Source: JAUIET01 sp045106985 (GTDB lineage Bacteria; Pseudomonadota; Gammaproteobacteria; Pseudomonadales; JAUIET01). Taken from it: a DNA stretch of 64,000 bases. Shown here one piece after another: positions 9,072 to 18,058 of the stretch. Under the pieces are notes generated by a model that was given only the letters and a program-made list of their open reading frames with translations, did not search any database and had not been told where the DNA came from. A program made the translations under genes and the position numbers. The number at the start of each line of letters is the position of its first letter. The stretch's first letter is position 1. The stretch covers positions 1 through 64,000 of the forward strand of contig JBGCFQ010000023.1 in assembly GCA_045106985.1 (NCBI GenBank), written 5' to 3'.

Positions 9072-9569
9072 GTGAAATGGGCGGATTGCTGTACCTCCAA
9101 TCAACTTGGTAGTGGGCTACAGAAGCATATAATGGCAAAGACAGGAGCGGTTCACAGTAGCTTGCTTAAGCTACCAATACCGACTGTTGCCGCTATTAAC
9201 GGACACGCGTTTGCGGCGGGTGCCATTCTGGCTCTGGCCTGTGATTTTAGATTAATGCGCGAAGATTGTGATCGGATTTGTCTCTCGGAAGTTGATGTGG
9301 ATGTGCCCATTGGTGATAAGTCGATGACTTTATTGGAAGCAAAGCTGTCGCGTTGTACCTTACGCAACATGGTGTTGACAGGTGAGCGCTATCCCGCGGA
9401 AGAAGCAATTACTGCAGGCATTGTTGATAGCATGGTGTCAGCAGAAGAGTCAACGAATGAGGTGACTCAAATGGCTGCCTCGCTGGCCAGTAAAGAGCGT
9501 GCGATTTTCAATGAGCTGAAGCGCACGCTTTATGGGCGAGTTGCTGAAGGCTTAGGTACTTTAGCTTAA
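9072..9569 (+). pseudogene. 5'-truncated enoyl-CoA hydratase/isomerase remnant
   Basis: The open frame gives 165 residues starting at a GTG. From about residue 27 it matches the enoyl-CoA hydratase family (LPIPTVAAINGHAFAAGAIL, ALACDFRLMRED, and a GERYPAEEAITAGIVD segment). The crotonase N-terminal strands (about 50-60 residues) are missing. Family-like sequence (TNGLAVKW) continues upstream of the GTG without a start codon until a TGA at 9003-9005, so the gene has probably lost its 5' end. Family members are usually 230-260 residues. It could still be expressed as a short protein, but the oxyanion-hole strand would be incomplete. It is alone on this strand. Confidence 0.6.
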
Positions 9570-10247
9570 ATTGGGAGCAGAAGACGAAGTAGTTAGATAG
9601 TGTCTCTTGAGCAGCATAAACTGCGCTTCTATTGTTAGAAGCGTAAGGCCAGGCGGGTTTTCATACTAGAGGCCTTTCCACTCTTCCACAACGAATGACA
9701 TTATCTCTTTACACAAATCTTTTGGCGACAAACAACAGTGCAGCGACATCAAGAATTTTTTCTCGCGTTTGCAAAGCTCGGGCGTGTTTGGCTCTGGGCT
9801 TGCCTAGCGGTTTATCGATAAGCTGAGGTTGCGGCCTTCCTTGTGATTGCGCGTTCGTTCTCGTCTTTGTTACCGCACTTCTTATACCAAGTGATTACTT
9901 GAATATAAATTTAAATCGAGCTTTTGATAAAGACAAGTATTTACTTGGTTTATATAAGGATGATTACATTAGAGCTAGTTGAAAAAATGCGGGCATTCAG
10001 GCCTTTTAATGACCAGTCATTCGCTTAAACTATCAATACGATAGTAATAATAAAATTTACCGAACTTGGCTAAATTATTATATTTCAATCGTCAGAAGGC
10101 AGTGAGCACTGATTAAAGGCTAGTGGCAGAGGTTCGTTTGCCATAAAATCCCCTTGTTCTCGAATACAAGGGCACGTTCAATTCTGCGGCTTTAGGTTTT
10201 GGTAAAGAGCGGTACTAAAGAGCAGCACAATAGGAAAAGGATACACG
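9570..10247. other. Intergenic region with the katG upstream sequence
   Basis: 678 bp without a convincing gene. It becomes AT-rich towards katG (about 9890-10100). It contains the inverted repeat ACTATC-N5-GATAGT near 10030-10045 and a 7-bp hairpin CCCTTGT/ACAAGGG (10151-10157, 10166-10172) in the probable katG leader. The first third (9570-9890) shows nothing I recognise. Confidence 0.5.
10029..10045. promoter_or_regulatory. Candidate OxyR-type operator upstream of katG
   Basis: ACTATC-AATAC-GATAGT is a perfect 6-bp inverted repeat. It contains CTAT-N7-ATAG, the spacing of the two inner quarter-sites in the OxyR motif (ATAG-N7-CTAT-N7-ATAG-N7-CTAT). The outer quarter-sites are not conserved. 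It lies about 200 bp before katG, a typical OxyR target. OxyR control is an inference. Confidence 0.35.
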
Positions 10248-12500
10248 ATGAAAAAACGTACAATACTAAAAACAACGGCGCTTGCAGGCATGATCGCAGC
10301 AGCCTCAGGCTCTTTTGTTACTGCAGACGAGATGTCCAAACCAAAAGGTGCAATGGGCAGCGGTAAGGTCCAGGCAGGGCAGGCGAAGTCGAATCAGTTT
10401 TGGTGGCCTGACCAGCTCGACCTTTCCGCGTTGCGTGACCACGACAGCCGCTCAAACCCTATGGGCGAAGACTTTGATTACGCCGAGGCATTTAGCAAGC
10501 TGGATTTGAAAGCGGTTAAAAAAGACATTAATGCGTTGCTTACAGTGTCTCAAGACTGGTGGCCAGCTGATTTTGGCAACTACGGCCCCTTCTTCATTCG
10601 TATGACCTGGCACAGTGCGGGTACTTACCGCACGCTCGACGGCCTTGGCGGCGGCGACGGTGGACAACAGCGCTTCAACCCTCTAAACAGCTGGCCGGAC
10701 AACGGCAACCTCGATAAAGCTCGACGCTTACTGTGGCCGGTAAAACAGCAATACGGTGAAAGCCTTTCCTGGGGTGACTTAATAATATTGGCGGGTAACG
10801 TAGCGCTAGAGAACATGGGGTTTGAAACCTATGGCTTTGCTGGTGGCCGTGCTGACGACTGGGAGCCCGACTTAGTGTACTGGGGGCCTGAGCTTGAAAT
10901 GCTGGCCAGTGACAGACACGAAAAAGACGGCAAGTTGCAGCGGCCTTTAGGTGCCACGCATATGGGTCTGATTTATGTTAACCCAGAAGGTCCTAGAGGC
11001 AAGCCTGACCCAGTAGGCTCGGCCAAGAACATTCGCGTCGCCTTTGCTCGTATGGCAATGGATGACGAAGAAGTAGTCGCACTTGTGGCGGGTGGTCATA
11101 CCTTTGGCAAAATGCACGGCGCTCATAAGCCAAGCGATTGCGTTGGTGCAGACCCAGGCAGCGCAGCACTTGAAGAACAAGGACTGGGTTGGAAAAACAA
11201 ATGCGGTAAAGGGCATTCGGAAGATACCGTAACCAGCGGCTTGGAAGGCGCGTGGACACAAGCGCCTACTCGTTGGACCTCGCTTTACTTGCAAAACTTA
11301 CTTAACTTCGAATGGACACAAACTCGCAGTCCTGCCGGCGCTATTCAATGGGTTCCTACCGATGAATCGCTGCACAAAACAGTGCCTGATGCCCACGTTA
11401 AAGGTAAGTTCAACGCACCTGTTATGACAACAGCTGATTTGGCGTTAAAGTTTGATCCTGAATACAAGAAAATAGCCGAACGCTTCTTGGCCAACCCAGA
11501 CGAGTATCAAAAAGCCTTTGCGAAAGCATGGTACAAATTGACCCATCGTGACATGGGGCCTCGAGGGCTTTACCTGGGTGAAGAAGTACCTAGTGAAGAG
11601 CTGATTTGGCAGGACCCCGTGCCTGCGTCGGAGGCAAAGCCCTTAAACACTCGCGCAGTTAAAAGTCTTAAGAAGCGCATACTTGCTACCGACTTAAGTG
11701 TTGCAGAGCTAGTGCGTACTGCATGGGCTTCAGCGTCAACGTTTCGGGCTAGCGACAAGCGTGGTGGTGCAAATGGTGCACGCATAGCCCTTGCGCCACA
11801 GAAGGACTGGGCTGTTAACAACCCAAAAGAACTTGAAAAAGTGTTAGCTGCGCTTAAGGGCGTTCAAGAAGACTTTGGTGCCGACAAAGTGTCTCTGGCT
11901 GATTTGATTGTGCTAGGTGGTGCAGCTGCCGTAGAGCAAGCGGCCAAAGACGCTGGCGTCAAAATCGACGTGCCTTTTGTATCGGGTCGTGGCGATGCTA
12001 GCCAAGCGCAAACCGACGTTAACTCCTTTGCTTTACTTGAGCCAAAAGCTGATGCATTTCGTAACTACTTTGATGTGGCAGCAGCGTATCGATCGCCGGC
12101 CGAAATGCTGGTTGATCGAGCTGATCAGTTGAACCTTAGCGTTCCGGAAATGACAGTGTTGGTAGGCGGCATGCGTGCACTTGGCGCAAATGCAGACGGC
12201 TCGAACCATGGTGTGCTCACGGCTAAACCGGGCTCATTAAGCAATGACTTCTTTGTTAACTTGCTAGATATGTCTACCAAATGGCAAAAAGCCGGCGCAG
12301 ACGGAATGTACGAAGGCGTAGATCGCAAAACCGGGAAGGTGATGTACACGGCAACCCCTGTTGACCTTATCTTTGGCTCAAGCTCTGAGTTAAGAGCAAT
12401 CGCTGAAGTGTATGCTTACGATGGTGCCGAAGAGCGCTTTGTAAGTGACTTTGTTGCGGCCTGGGTTAAGGTGATGCAGGCAGACCGTTTTGACCTGTAA
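10248..12500 (+). CDS. katG: Catalase-peroxidase with export signal
   Basis: 750 residues. The N terminus is a signal peptide (MKKR start, hydrophobic core, cleavage near Ala26), so this KatG is predicted to be periplasmic. The peroxidase residues are present: distal Arg118, Trp121 and His122 (RMTWHSAGTYR), Tyr243 (GLIYVNPEG) and Met269 (RMAM), which form the Trp-Tyr-Met adduct needed for catalase activity, and proximal haem ligand His284 (AGGHTFGK). The duplicated C-terminal peroxidase-like half is full length. The start follows a strong purine-rich site (AGGAAAAGGA). It is monocistronic, ending in a good intrinsic terminator. Its role is H2O2 removal in the envelope, probably induced by peroxide. 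Confidence 0.97.
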   Translation: MKKRTILKTTALAGMIAAASGSFVTADEMSKPKGAMGSGKVQAGQAKSNQFWWPDQLDLSALRDHDSRSNPMGEDFDYAEAFSKLDLKAVKKDINALLTVSQDWWPADFGNYGPFFIRMTWHSAGTYRTLDGLGGGDGGQQRFNPLNSWPDNGNLDKARRLLWPVKQQYGESLSWGDLIILAGNVALENMGFETYGFAGGRADDWEPDLVYWGPELEMLASDRHEKDGKLQRPLGATHMGLIYVNPEGPRGKPDPVGSAKNIRVAFARMAMDDEEVVALVAGGHTFGKMHGAHKPSDCVGADPGSAALEEQGLGWKNKCGKGHSEDTVTSGLEGAWTQAPTRWTSLYLQNLLNFEWTQTRSPAGAIQWVPTDESLHKTVPDAHVKGKFNAPVMTTADLALKFDPEYKKIAERFLANPDEYQKAFAKAWYKLTHRDMGPRGLYLGEEVPSEELIWQDPVPASEAKPLNTRAVKSLKKRILATDLSVAELVRTAWASASTFRASDKRGGANGARIALAPQKDWAVNNPKELEKVLAALKGVQEDFGADKVSLADLIVLGGAAAVEQAAKDAGVKIDVPFVSGRGDASQAQTDVNSFALLEPKADAFRNYFDVAAAYRSPAEMLVDRADQLNLSVPEMTVLVGGMRALGANADGSNHGVLTAKPGSLSNDFFVNLLDMSTKWQKAGADGMYEGVDRKTGKVMYTATPVDLIFGSSSELRAIAEVYAYDGAEERFVSDFVAAWVKVMQADRFDL

Positions 12501-12533
12501 GCTCATCACTGTTCTTTAGTATCATTGATTGGG

Positions 12534-12564
12534 GCTGCGGTGGCTTTTGCTGCCGCAGCTTTTT
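12534..12564 (+). terminator. Rho-independent terminator of katG
   Basis: GCTGCGGTGGC and GCTGCCGCAGC pair into an 11-bp stem (two G-U pairs) closed by a TTTT loop and followed at once by a T5 run. It lies 34 bp after the katG stop. Confidence 0.85.
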
Positions 12565-12674
12565 CCAGCAACTCCGTAATTTTCTTTACCAGCCTCGATC
12601 TTTTATCCGCACGGATTGTCACGCAAACTTGTAGATGATATACAAGGTAACGCTGACAAAGGGGTAAAAACCGC

Positions 12675-14237
12675 ATGGCAAAGTACATCAAGATTCAGGC
12701 CGACAGCGACGGCGATTCTCTCGCATTGATCGATGAGCGAAGCGAGATCACGTGGTTGGCATTGAATGAGCGTGTTAATCAAATTATCGCGGCTTTCAAA
12801 GCCAACGGCCTTGTTGCCGGCGACACGATAGGTGTTTTTGCCGGTAATTGTCGCGAGTACTTTGAGGTGATGGCAGCGGCTCAGCACTCCGGAGTTTTGT
12901 TTGTGCCTGTTAATTGGCACTTCACCGCTGATGAATTGGCCTACGTGCTCGAAGATGCAGGCTGCAAGCTACTGTTTGTTGAGGAGCAGTTTCTTAAGGT
13001 GGTGGTTGATAGCGCTGCTGAAAACGCGCGCTATGTTCACTCTATTCCACGCATCGGCATTCGTGGTTCAGCGCCTGGGTTTACCGACTATGAAAGCTGG
13101 TTTGCCAGTGAATCTGTCTCAGAGCCTCTTGAGGAATTAATGGGTGGGCCGATGTTTTACACGTCGGGCACAACCGGCCGGCCCAAGGGCGTGAGGCCGA
13201 CTGGTCGCAGCAAGTCAACGCCAATAGAAGTACTTGAAATGACAACCAATGGCATGTCTGGCATGTTGGGCATTCCGCGAGGCGGGGTCACTCTGCTGTG
13301 TGGGCCTGTGTATCACTCAGCTCAATGGTCTTTCTCTTTTCTGCCATTGATGATCGGTAGCACTGTTGTTATGCGCCACAAATTTAACGCAGCAGAAACG
13401 CTCAATTTAATTGATCAATATGATGTTACCAATGTTCATCTGGTGCCCACTCAGTTTCGGCGAATGGTGGATTTAGACTCGGCTACCCGCAGTGCATTTA
13501 AAGGCTCAAGCCTGCAGTGCGTATGGCACGGCGCCTCGCCTTGCTCACCGCAACTTAAGCAGCAAATGATTGAATGGTGGGGGCTTACTGTTGGTGAGTA
13601 CTACGGGTCTACAGAGGGCGCTATCGTTACCATGGTCACGGCGGAAGAATGGCTAGAAAAACCGGGCACAGTCGGTAAACCTGCGCCAACGGCCGACATT
13701 AAAATTATTGACGACAATGGTAAACAGCTTGCCCAGGGACAGCACGGGCAGATTTATGTGCGCAACTTAATGGGCGCCGACTTTGAATACCATAACGAAC
13801 CTGAAAAAACCAAAGCCGCGCACCTGGAGCCTGGTGTATACACTTTTGGCGATATTGGATATTTTGATGAAGACGGTTATTTATTCTTAAGCGATCGTAA
13901 AATCGACATGATTATTTCAGGCGGGGTGAACATTTACCCCGCCGAAATTGAAGGCGTGTTAGCAAGTCACCCCGCTGTGCAAGATGTCGCTGTATTTGGC
14001 ATTCCCAACGACGAGTACGGAGAGGAAGTAAAAGCAGCTGTTTGTTTGGCGCCCGATCACCTTGGTAGCGACGACCTACGCTTTGATTTAATGACTCATT
14101 GTCGTGATTTGCTCGCAGGCTACAAGTGTCCTAAAAGCATAGACTTCATTACCGAGATGCCTCGCCACGAAACCGGTAAGCTCTATAAGCGCATTCTGAA
14201 GGACCCATACTGGGAAGGGAGTGGTAGAAAAATCTAG
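12675..14237 (+). CDS. Acyl-CoA synthetase (AMP-binding, FadD-like)
   Basis: 520 residues of the ANL adenylating superfamily. Motifs are FYTSGTTGRPKG (phosphate-binding loop, about 155-166), YGSTEG (about 310), GDIGYFDEDGYLFLSDRKID (hinge and adenylate-binding region) and a C-terminal catalytic Lys in the ETGKLYKR segment. No signal or membrane segment is seen. It activates a carboxylic acid, probably a fatty, branched-chain or alicyclic acid, to its CoA thioester in the cytosol. The start ATG follows an AAAGGGG site. It is convergent with liuD with no base between the two stop codons, so there is no room for a terminator. Its place beside the liu operon makes a branched short-chain substrate possible but unproven. 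Confidence 0.88.
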   Translation: MAKYIKIQADSDGDSLALIDERSEITWLALNERVNQIIAAFKANGLVAGDTIGVFAGNCREYFEVMAAAQHSGVLFVPVNWHFTADELAYVLEDAGCKLLFVEEQFLKVVVDSAAENARYVHSIPRIGIRGSAPGFTDYESWFASESVSEPLEELMGGPMFYTSGTTGRPKGVRPTGRSKSTPIEVLEMTTNGMSGMLGIPRGGVTLLCGPVYHSAQWSFSFLPLMIGSTVVMRHKFNAAETLNLIDQYDVTNVHLVPTQFRRMVDLDSATRSAFKGSSLQCVWHGASPCSPQLKQQMIEWWGLTVGEYYGSTEGAIVTMVTAEEWLEKPGTVGKPAPTADIKIIDDNGKQLAQGQHGQIYVRNLMGADFEYHNEPEKTKAAHLEPGVYTFGDIGYFDEDGYLFLSDRKIDMIISGGVNIYPAEIEGVLASHPAVQDVAVFGIPNDEYGEEVKAAVCLAPDHLGSDDLRFDLMTHCRDLLAGYKCPKSIDFITEMPRHETGKLYKRILKDPYWEGSGRKI

Positions 14238-16262
14238 CTAGGACTCATGAAGCTCAAAAGCCAGTAGCTCGGCGCCACCATCAACAAGGCTACCCGGTTG
14301 AAAATAGAATTCCTGCACCACACCGGCTGCCGGCGCACGAATAGTGTGTTCCATTTTCATAGCTTCCATAACCAGCAGCGCATCGCCTTCGGCCACGCTC
14401 GCGCCTTGCTCAACCAGCAGCTTAACAACGGTGCCGTTCATTGGCGCGGCTAGGCCTCCATCGCCAGGCCCGCTGTCAGCGTCACCCAGGTCTGGTGCAA
14501 GTATGCTAAATTCGAACGGCGCCATTTGGGTATACACAGTGTAAGTGCCGTTGTGTTCGGCGACAGATGCTTTTGATCGATAGCCGTCGATATTACTGCG
14601 CATCAGGTAGCTATTATTAGTGTCACGTTCCAATTTGCCTTGTGCTTGTATCTCCCGGTCGTTAAAACGGATGTGATAACGCGGTTCGCCATCGGCCAGG
14701 TACTCTTCAATGTTGAGGTTGATGATTTGTTGGCGGCACTCAATATCAAATAGGTGTTGCTTCGCTTGATTTAGGCGCCAACCATTACTCAGATTCCAGG
14801 GAGAGTGCGGGTCGCGGTGGTTGTTGAGTGCAAGCGCCTCATGTTGTTGCTGAAGAATCAAGAATAAAGCAGCCAGCGATACCTTAAGCGCAATATCTTG
14901 TTTTTCTTCGCGGAAGATTTCAGCATGATGCTTTTCTATAAACCCGGTATCCAGCTCAGCATTAATAAAGGCTTTGCTGGTAGCAAGGTTATACAGAAAA
15001 TCGATATTGGTGATAACGCCATTAATTCGATACTCTCTTAAGGCTTTGGCAAGTCGCTTTAGCGCTTTATCGCGATCTTCATCCCACACCACAAGCTTGG
15101 CGATCATAGGGTCGTAAAAAACACTGACGATATCGCCTTGTTGCACACCGGTGTCAACCCGCGTGTGTTCGTCTTCATTAGGTGTTTGTAGAAAAGACAA
15201 AGTGCCTGTTGCTGGCAGGAAGTCGTTGCTTGGGTCTTCAGCGTAAATTCGCACTTCCAGGGCGTGGCCATGGATGCTGATATCGTCTTGTTTTAGCGGC
15301 AGTACTTCGCCGGCGGCCACTCGCAATTGCCACTCAACCAAATCCTGGCCGGTAATCATTTCTGTTACAGGATGTTCTACCTGTAGACGCGTGTTCATTT
15401 CCATAAAATAAAACGAGCCGTCGCTGTCGAGTAAAAACTCTACAGTGCCAGCACCTTCGTAGTTAATCGCCTTGGCAGACTCAATTGCGGCTTCGCCCAT
15501 TTGGCGCCGCAACTGCTCGGTCATGCCGGGGGCGGGCGCCTCCTCAATCACTTTTTGGTGGCGACGTTGTACTGAGCAATCTCGCTCGGCCAGATACACG
15601 GCGTTGCTATGCTGGTCACAGAACACCTGAATTTCCACATGCCGTGGTTGTGTTAAGTACTTTTCTACCAACATTATGTCGTCGTTAAACGAATTTATTG
15701 ACTCGCGCTTGGCCGTCGCTAAGGCCTCATCAAACTCTTCAACGGCCCACACCTGGCGCATCCCTTTACCGCCGCCGCCAGCGGCCGCTTTTAACAATAC
15801 GGGGTAGCCCATTTCGTTAGAAACTTGTTTAAGAAACTCAGGGTCTTGATTGTCACCATGGTAGCCGGGCACCAAAGGCACGCCTGCCTTTTCCATAATT
15901 GTTTTGGCCGCCGACTTTGAACCCATTGCTTCAATCGCGCCAACAGGCGGGCCAATAAAAGTGAGGTTGTTCTCTGCACAGAGCTGACAAAAATCAGAAT
16001 TTTCGCTGAGAAAACCATAACCAGGATGAATAGCTTGTGCGCCAGTTTGTTTTGCCGCCGCGATAATGTTGTCCATTACCAAATACGATTCGCGTGAGGG
16101 TGCGCCGCCTATATGCACGGCCTCGTCGGCCATTGCTGCATGCATTGCATTGCTATCGGCGTCAGAGTAAACGGCAACAGTGCGAATACCCATGCGTTGG
16201 GCTGTTTTAATAACCCGGCAGGCTATCTCACCGCGGTTAGCTATTAATATTTTTTCAAACAC
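14238..16262 (-). CDS. liuD: Methylcrotonyl-CoA carboxylase biotin subunit
   Basis: 674 residues with the canonical order: biotin carboxylase N-terminal domain (MFEKILIANRGEIACRVI), ATP-grasp with the AAAGGGGKGMR loop (about 160-170) and RDCSVQRRHQK, biotin carboxylase C-terminal domain, and a biotinyl domain whose EAMKMEHTI motif (about residue 640) carries the biotinylated Lys. It works with the LiuB carboxyltransferase to carboxylate 3-methylcrotonyl-CoA in leucine and isovalerate breakdown. It is last in the liu operon, 75 nt after liuB. Acetyl- and propionyl-CoA carboxylases share this layout, but the liuR-liuA-liuB context favours methylcrotonyl-CoA. Confidence 0.93.
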   Translation of the reverse strand: MFEKILIANRGEIACRVIKTAQRMGIRTVAVYSDADSNAMHAAMADEAVHIGGAPSRESYLVMDNIIAAAKQTGAQAIHPGYGFLSENSDFCQLCAENNLTFIGPPVGAIEAMGSKSAAKTIMEKAGVPLVPGYHGDNQDPEFLKQVSNEMGYPVLLKAAAGGGGKGMRQVWAVEEFDEALATAKRESINSFNDDIMLVEKYLTQPRHVEIQVFCDQHSNAVYLAERDCSVQRRHQKVIEEAPAPGMTEQLRRQMGEAAIESAKAINYEGAGTVEFLLDSDGSFYFMEMNTRLQVEHPVTEMITGQDLVEWQLRVAAGEVLPLKQDDISIHGHALEVRIYAEDPSNDFLPATGTLSFLQTPNEDEHTRVDTGVQQGDIVSVFYDPMIAKLVVWDEDRDKALKRLAKALREYRINGVITNIDFLYNLATSKAFINAELDTGFIEKHHAEIFREEKQDIALKVSLAALFLILQQQHEALALNNHRDPHSPWNLSNGWRLNQAKQHLFDIECRQQIINLNIEEYLADGEPRYHIRFNDREIQAQGKLERDTNNSYLMRSNIDGYRSKASVAEHNGTYTVYTQMAPFEFSILAPDLGDADSGPGDGGLAAPMNGTVVKLLVEQGASVAEGDALLVMEAMKMEHTIRAPAAGVVQEFYFQPGSLVDGGAELLAFELHES

Positions 16263-16337
16263 AGGCAGTATCCTTCTTTAATCGACACACGAAAGTAGAA
16301 CTTCGCTTTAACTTTCAGCACATAAGGGTGATGCGCT

Positions 16338-17978
16338 CTACATTCTAAATACACCAAACTGCGTGTCTTCAATGGGTTTGTTAAGGCTTGCCGACAATGC
16401 GAGCCCAAGAACCATTCGTGTATCCGCCGGGTCAATCACACCATCGTCCCAAAGCCGGGCAGAGGCGTAGTAGGGGTGGCCTTGAGCTTCATAGCTGTCG
16501 AGAATGGGTTGCTTAAACGCGGCTTGCTCCGTGTCGCTCCACGCTTCGCCTTTGGCCTGTTTTTGGTCATTTTTAATCGTAGCCAATACGCCGGCTGCCT
16601 GCTCACCACCCATTACTGAAATGCGGGCATTGGGCCACATGAAGAGGAAGTTGGGGTCGTAGGCGCGACCACACATGCCGTAGTTTCCGGCGCCGAAAGA
16701 GCCGCCAATTAACACGGTTAACTTAGGTACTTTCGCGCAGGCGACGGCCGTCACCATTTTCGCCCCGTGTTTAGCGATGCCGCCGGCTTCGTACTGTGCG
16801 CCAACCATAAAACCCGTAATGTTTTGCAAAAATATCAGTGGGATCTTGCGCTGCGCGCAAAGCTCTACAAAATGCGCCCCTTTTTGGGCAGACTCGCCAA
16901 ACAAAATGCCGTTGTTACCAATAATTCCAACTGGGTAACCGTGCAGATGAGCGAAACCGCAAACCAATGTTGTGCCATACAGGGCCTTAAATTCGTTGAA
17001 TGCTGAAGCGTCAACAATCCGCGCTATAACCTCACGAACGTCATAAGGGTGTCGTGAGTCTTTAGGGATAACACCGTAAATTTCCTTACTGTCGTACAGT
17101 GGTTCCTGCGACGGTTTGCAATCCAGTTGGGCTGGCTTCTGACGGTTTAGATTAGCGATTGATTGGCGTGCCAACTGCAATGCATGATGGTCGTTTTGGG
17201 CGAGGTGATCGGTAACCCCTGACGTTTTACAGTGCAGATCAGCGCCGCCTAATTCCTCAGCTGACACTACTTCACCGGTTGCGGCTTTCACTAATGGCGG
17301 CCCAGCCAAGAAGATTGTGCCCTGTTCTTTTACGATAATAGATTCGTCGGCCATAGCCGGTACGTAAGCACCACCCGCAGTACAAGAACCCATTACCACA
17401 GCAATTTGCGGGATGTTCTTGGCCGACATATTGGCTTGGTTGAAAAAGATGTGCCCAAAGTGATCGCGATCCGGAAACACTTCATCCTGAAGGGGCAGGT
17501 TGGCACCGCCCGAGTCAACCAGGTAAATACAGGGCAGATGGTTTTGTTCCGCAATGGTTTGCGCACGCAAATGTTTTTTTACAGTAAGAGGGTAGTAGGA
17601 GCCACCTTTCACTGTTGCGTCGTTGGCGACAATCATGCATTCCAAACCACTGACACGGCCAACGCCTGCGATTATGCCGGCCGCATTCACTTCGTCGTCA
17701 TACACTTTGTAGGCCGCTAATTGTGAGAGTTCTAAAAACGGTGAGCCCGGGTCGATCAGCGCGTCTATTCGCTCACGGGGTAGCAACTTGCCACGGTCTT
17801 TGTGGCGTTGTTGATATTTTTCTCCGCCGCCCTTGGTGATGTTCTGCATCTTCTCATTAAGATCACTAACTAGGGCTTGCATGGTTTCGCTATTGGCCAA
17901 GAACTCTGCGGAACGTGTATTCAGCTTGCTTTTAAAGACAGGGTTGGCACTTGTTTGGATAGCGGGGTTAGTCGTCAT
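16338..17978 (-). CDS. liuB: Methylcrotonyl-CoA carboxylase carboxyltransferase subunit
   Basis: 546 residues, two crotonase-fold carboxyltransferase halves. Typical stretches are GKLLPRERIDALIDPGSPFL, DSGGANLPLQDEVFPDRDHF (acyl-CoA site), VMGSCTAGGAYVPAM, and in the second half NNGILFGESAQKGAHF and FLQNITGFMVG. The length fits the family (about 535). It transfers carboxyl from biotin on LiuD to 3-methylcrotonyl-CoA. It lies between liuA (80 nt) and liuD in one transcription unit. The usual liuC (methylglutaconyl-CoA hydratase) between liuB and liuD is absent. Confidence 0.94.
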   Translation of the reverse strand: MTTNPAIQTSANPVFKSKLNTRSAEFLANSETMQALVSDLNEKMQNITKGGGEKYQQRHKDRGKLLPRERIDALIDPGSPFLELSQLAAYKVYDDEVNAAGIIAGVGRVSGLECMIVANDATVKGGSYYPLTVKKHLRAQTIAEQNHLPCIYLVDSGGANLPLQDEVFPDRDHFGHIFFNQANMSAKNIPQIAVVMGSCTAGGAYVPAMADESIIVKEQGTIFLAGPPLVKAATGEVVSAEELGGADLHCKTSGVTDHLAQNDHHALQLARQSIANLNRQKPAQLDCKPSQEPLYDSKEIYGVIPKDSRHPYDVREVIARIVDASAFNEFKALYGTTLVCGFAHLHGYPVGIIGNNGILFGESAQKGAHFVELCAQRKIPLIFLQNITGFMVGAQYEAGGIAKHGAKMVTAVACAKVPKLTVLIGGSFGAGNYGMCGRAYDPNFLFMWPNARISVMGGEQAAGVLATIKNDQKQAKGEAWSDTEQAAFKQPILDSYEAQGHPYYASARLWDDGVIDPADTRMVLGLALSASLNKPIEDTQFGVFRM

Positions 17979-18058
17979 AGCATGATCACTTTCTTGGTGT
18001 GCTCGTTGTGGTGTTCTTTTTGTGTTGTTGTATGCATCGTATTCGGGCTTTTCCAGTC

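Noticed and set aside
12506..12920. Minus-strand open frames between katG and the acyl-CoA synthetase
   Set aside because: They overlap the terminator and the start of a well-supported gene, and show no recognisable protein pattern.
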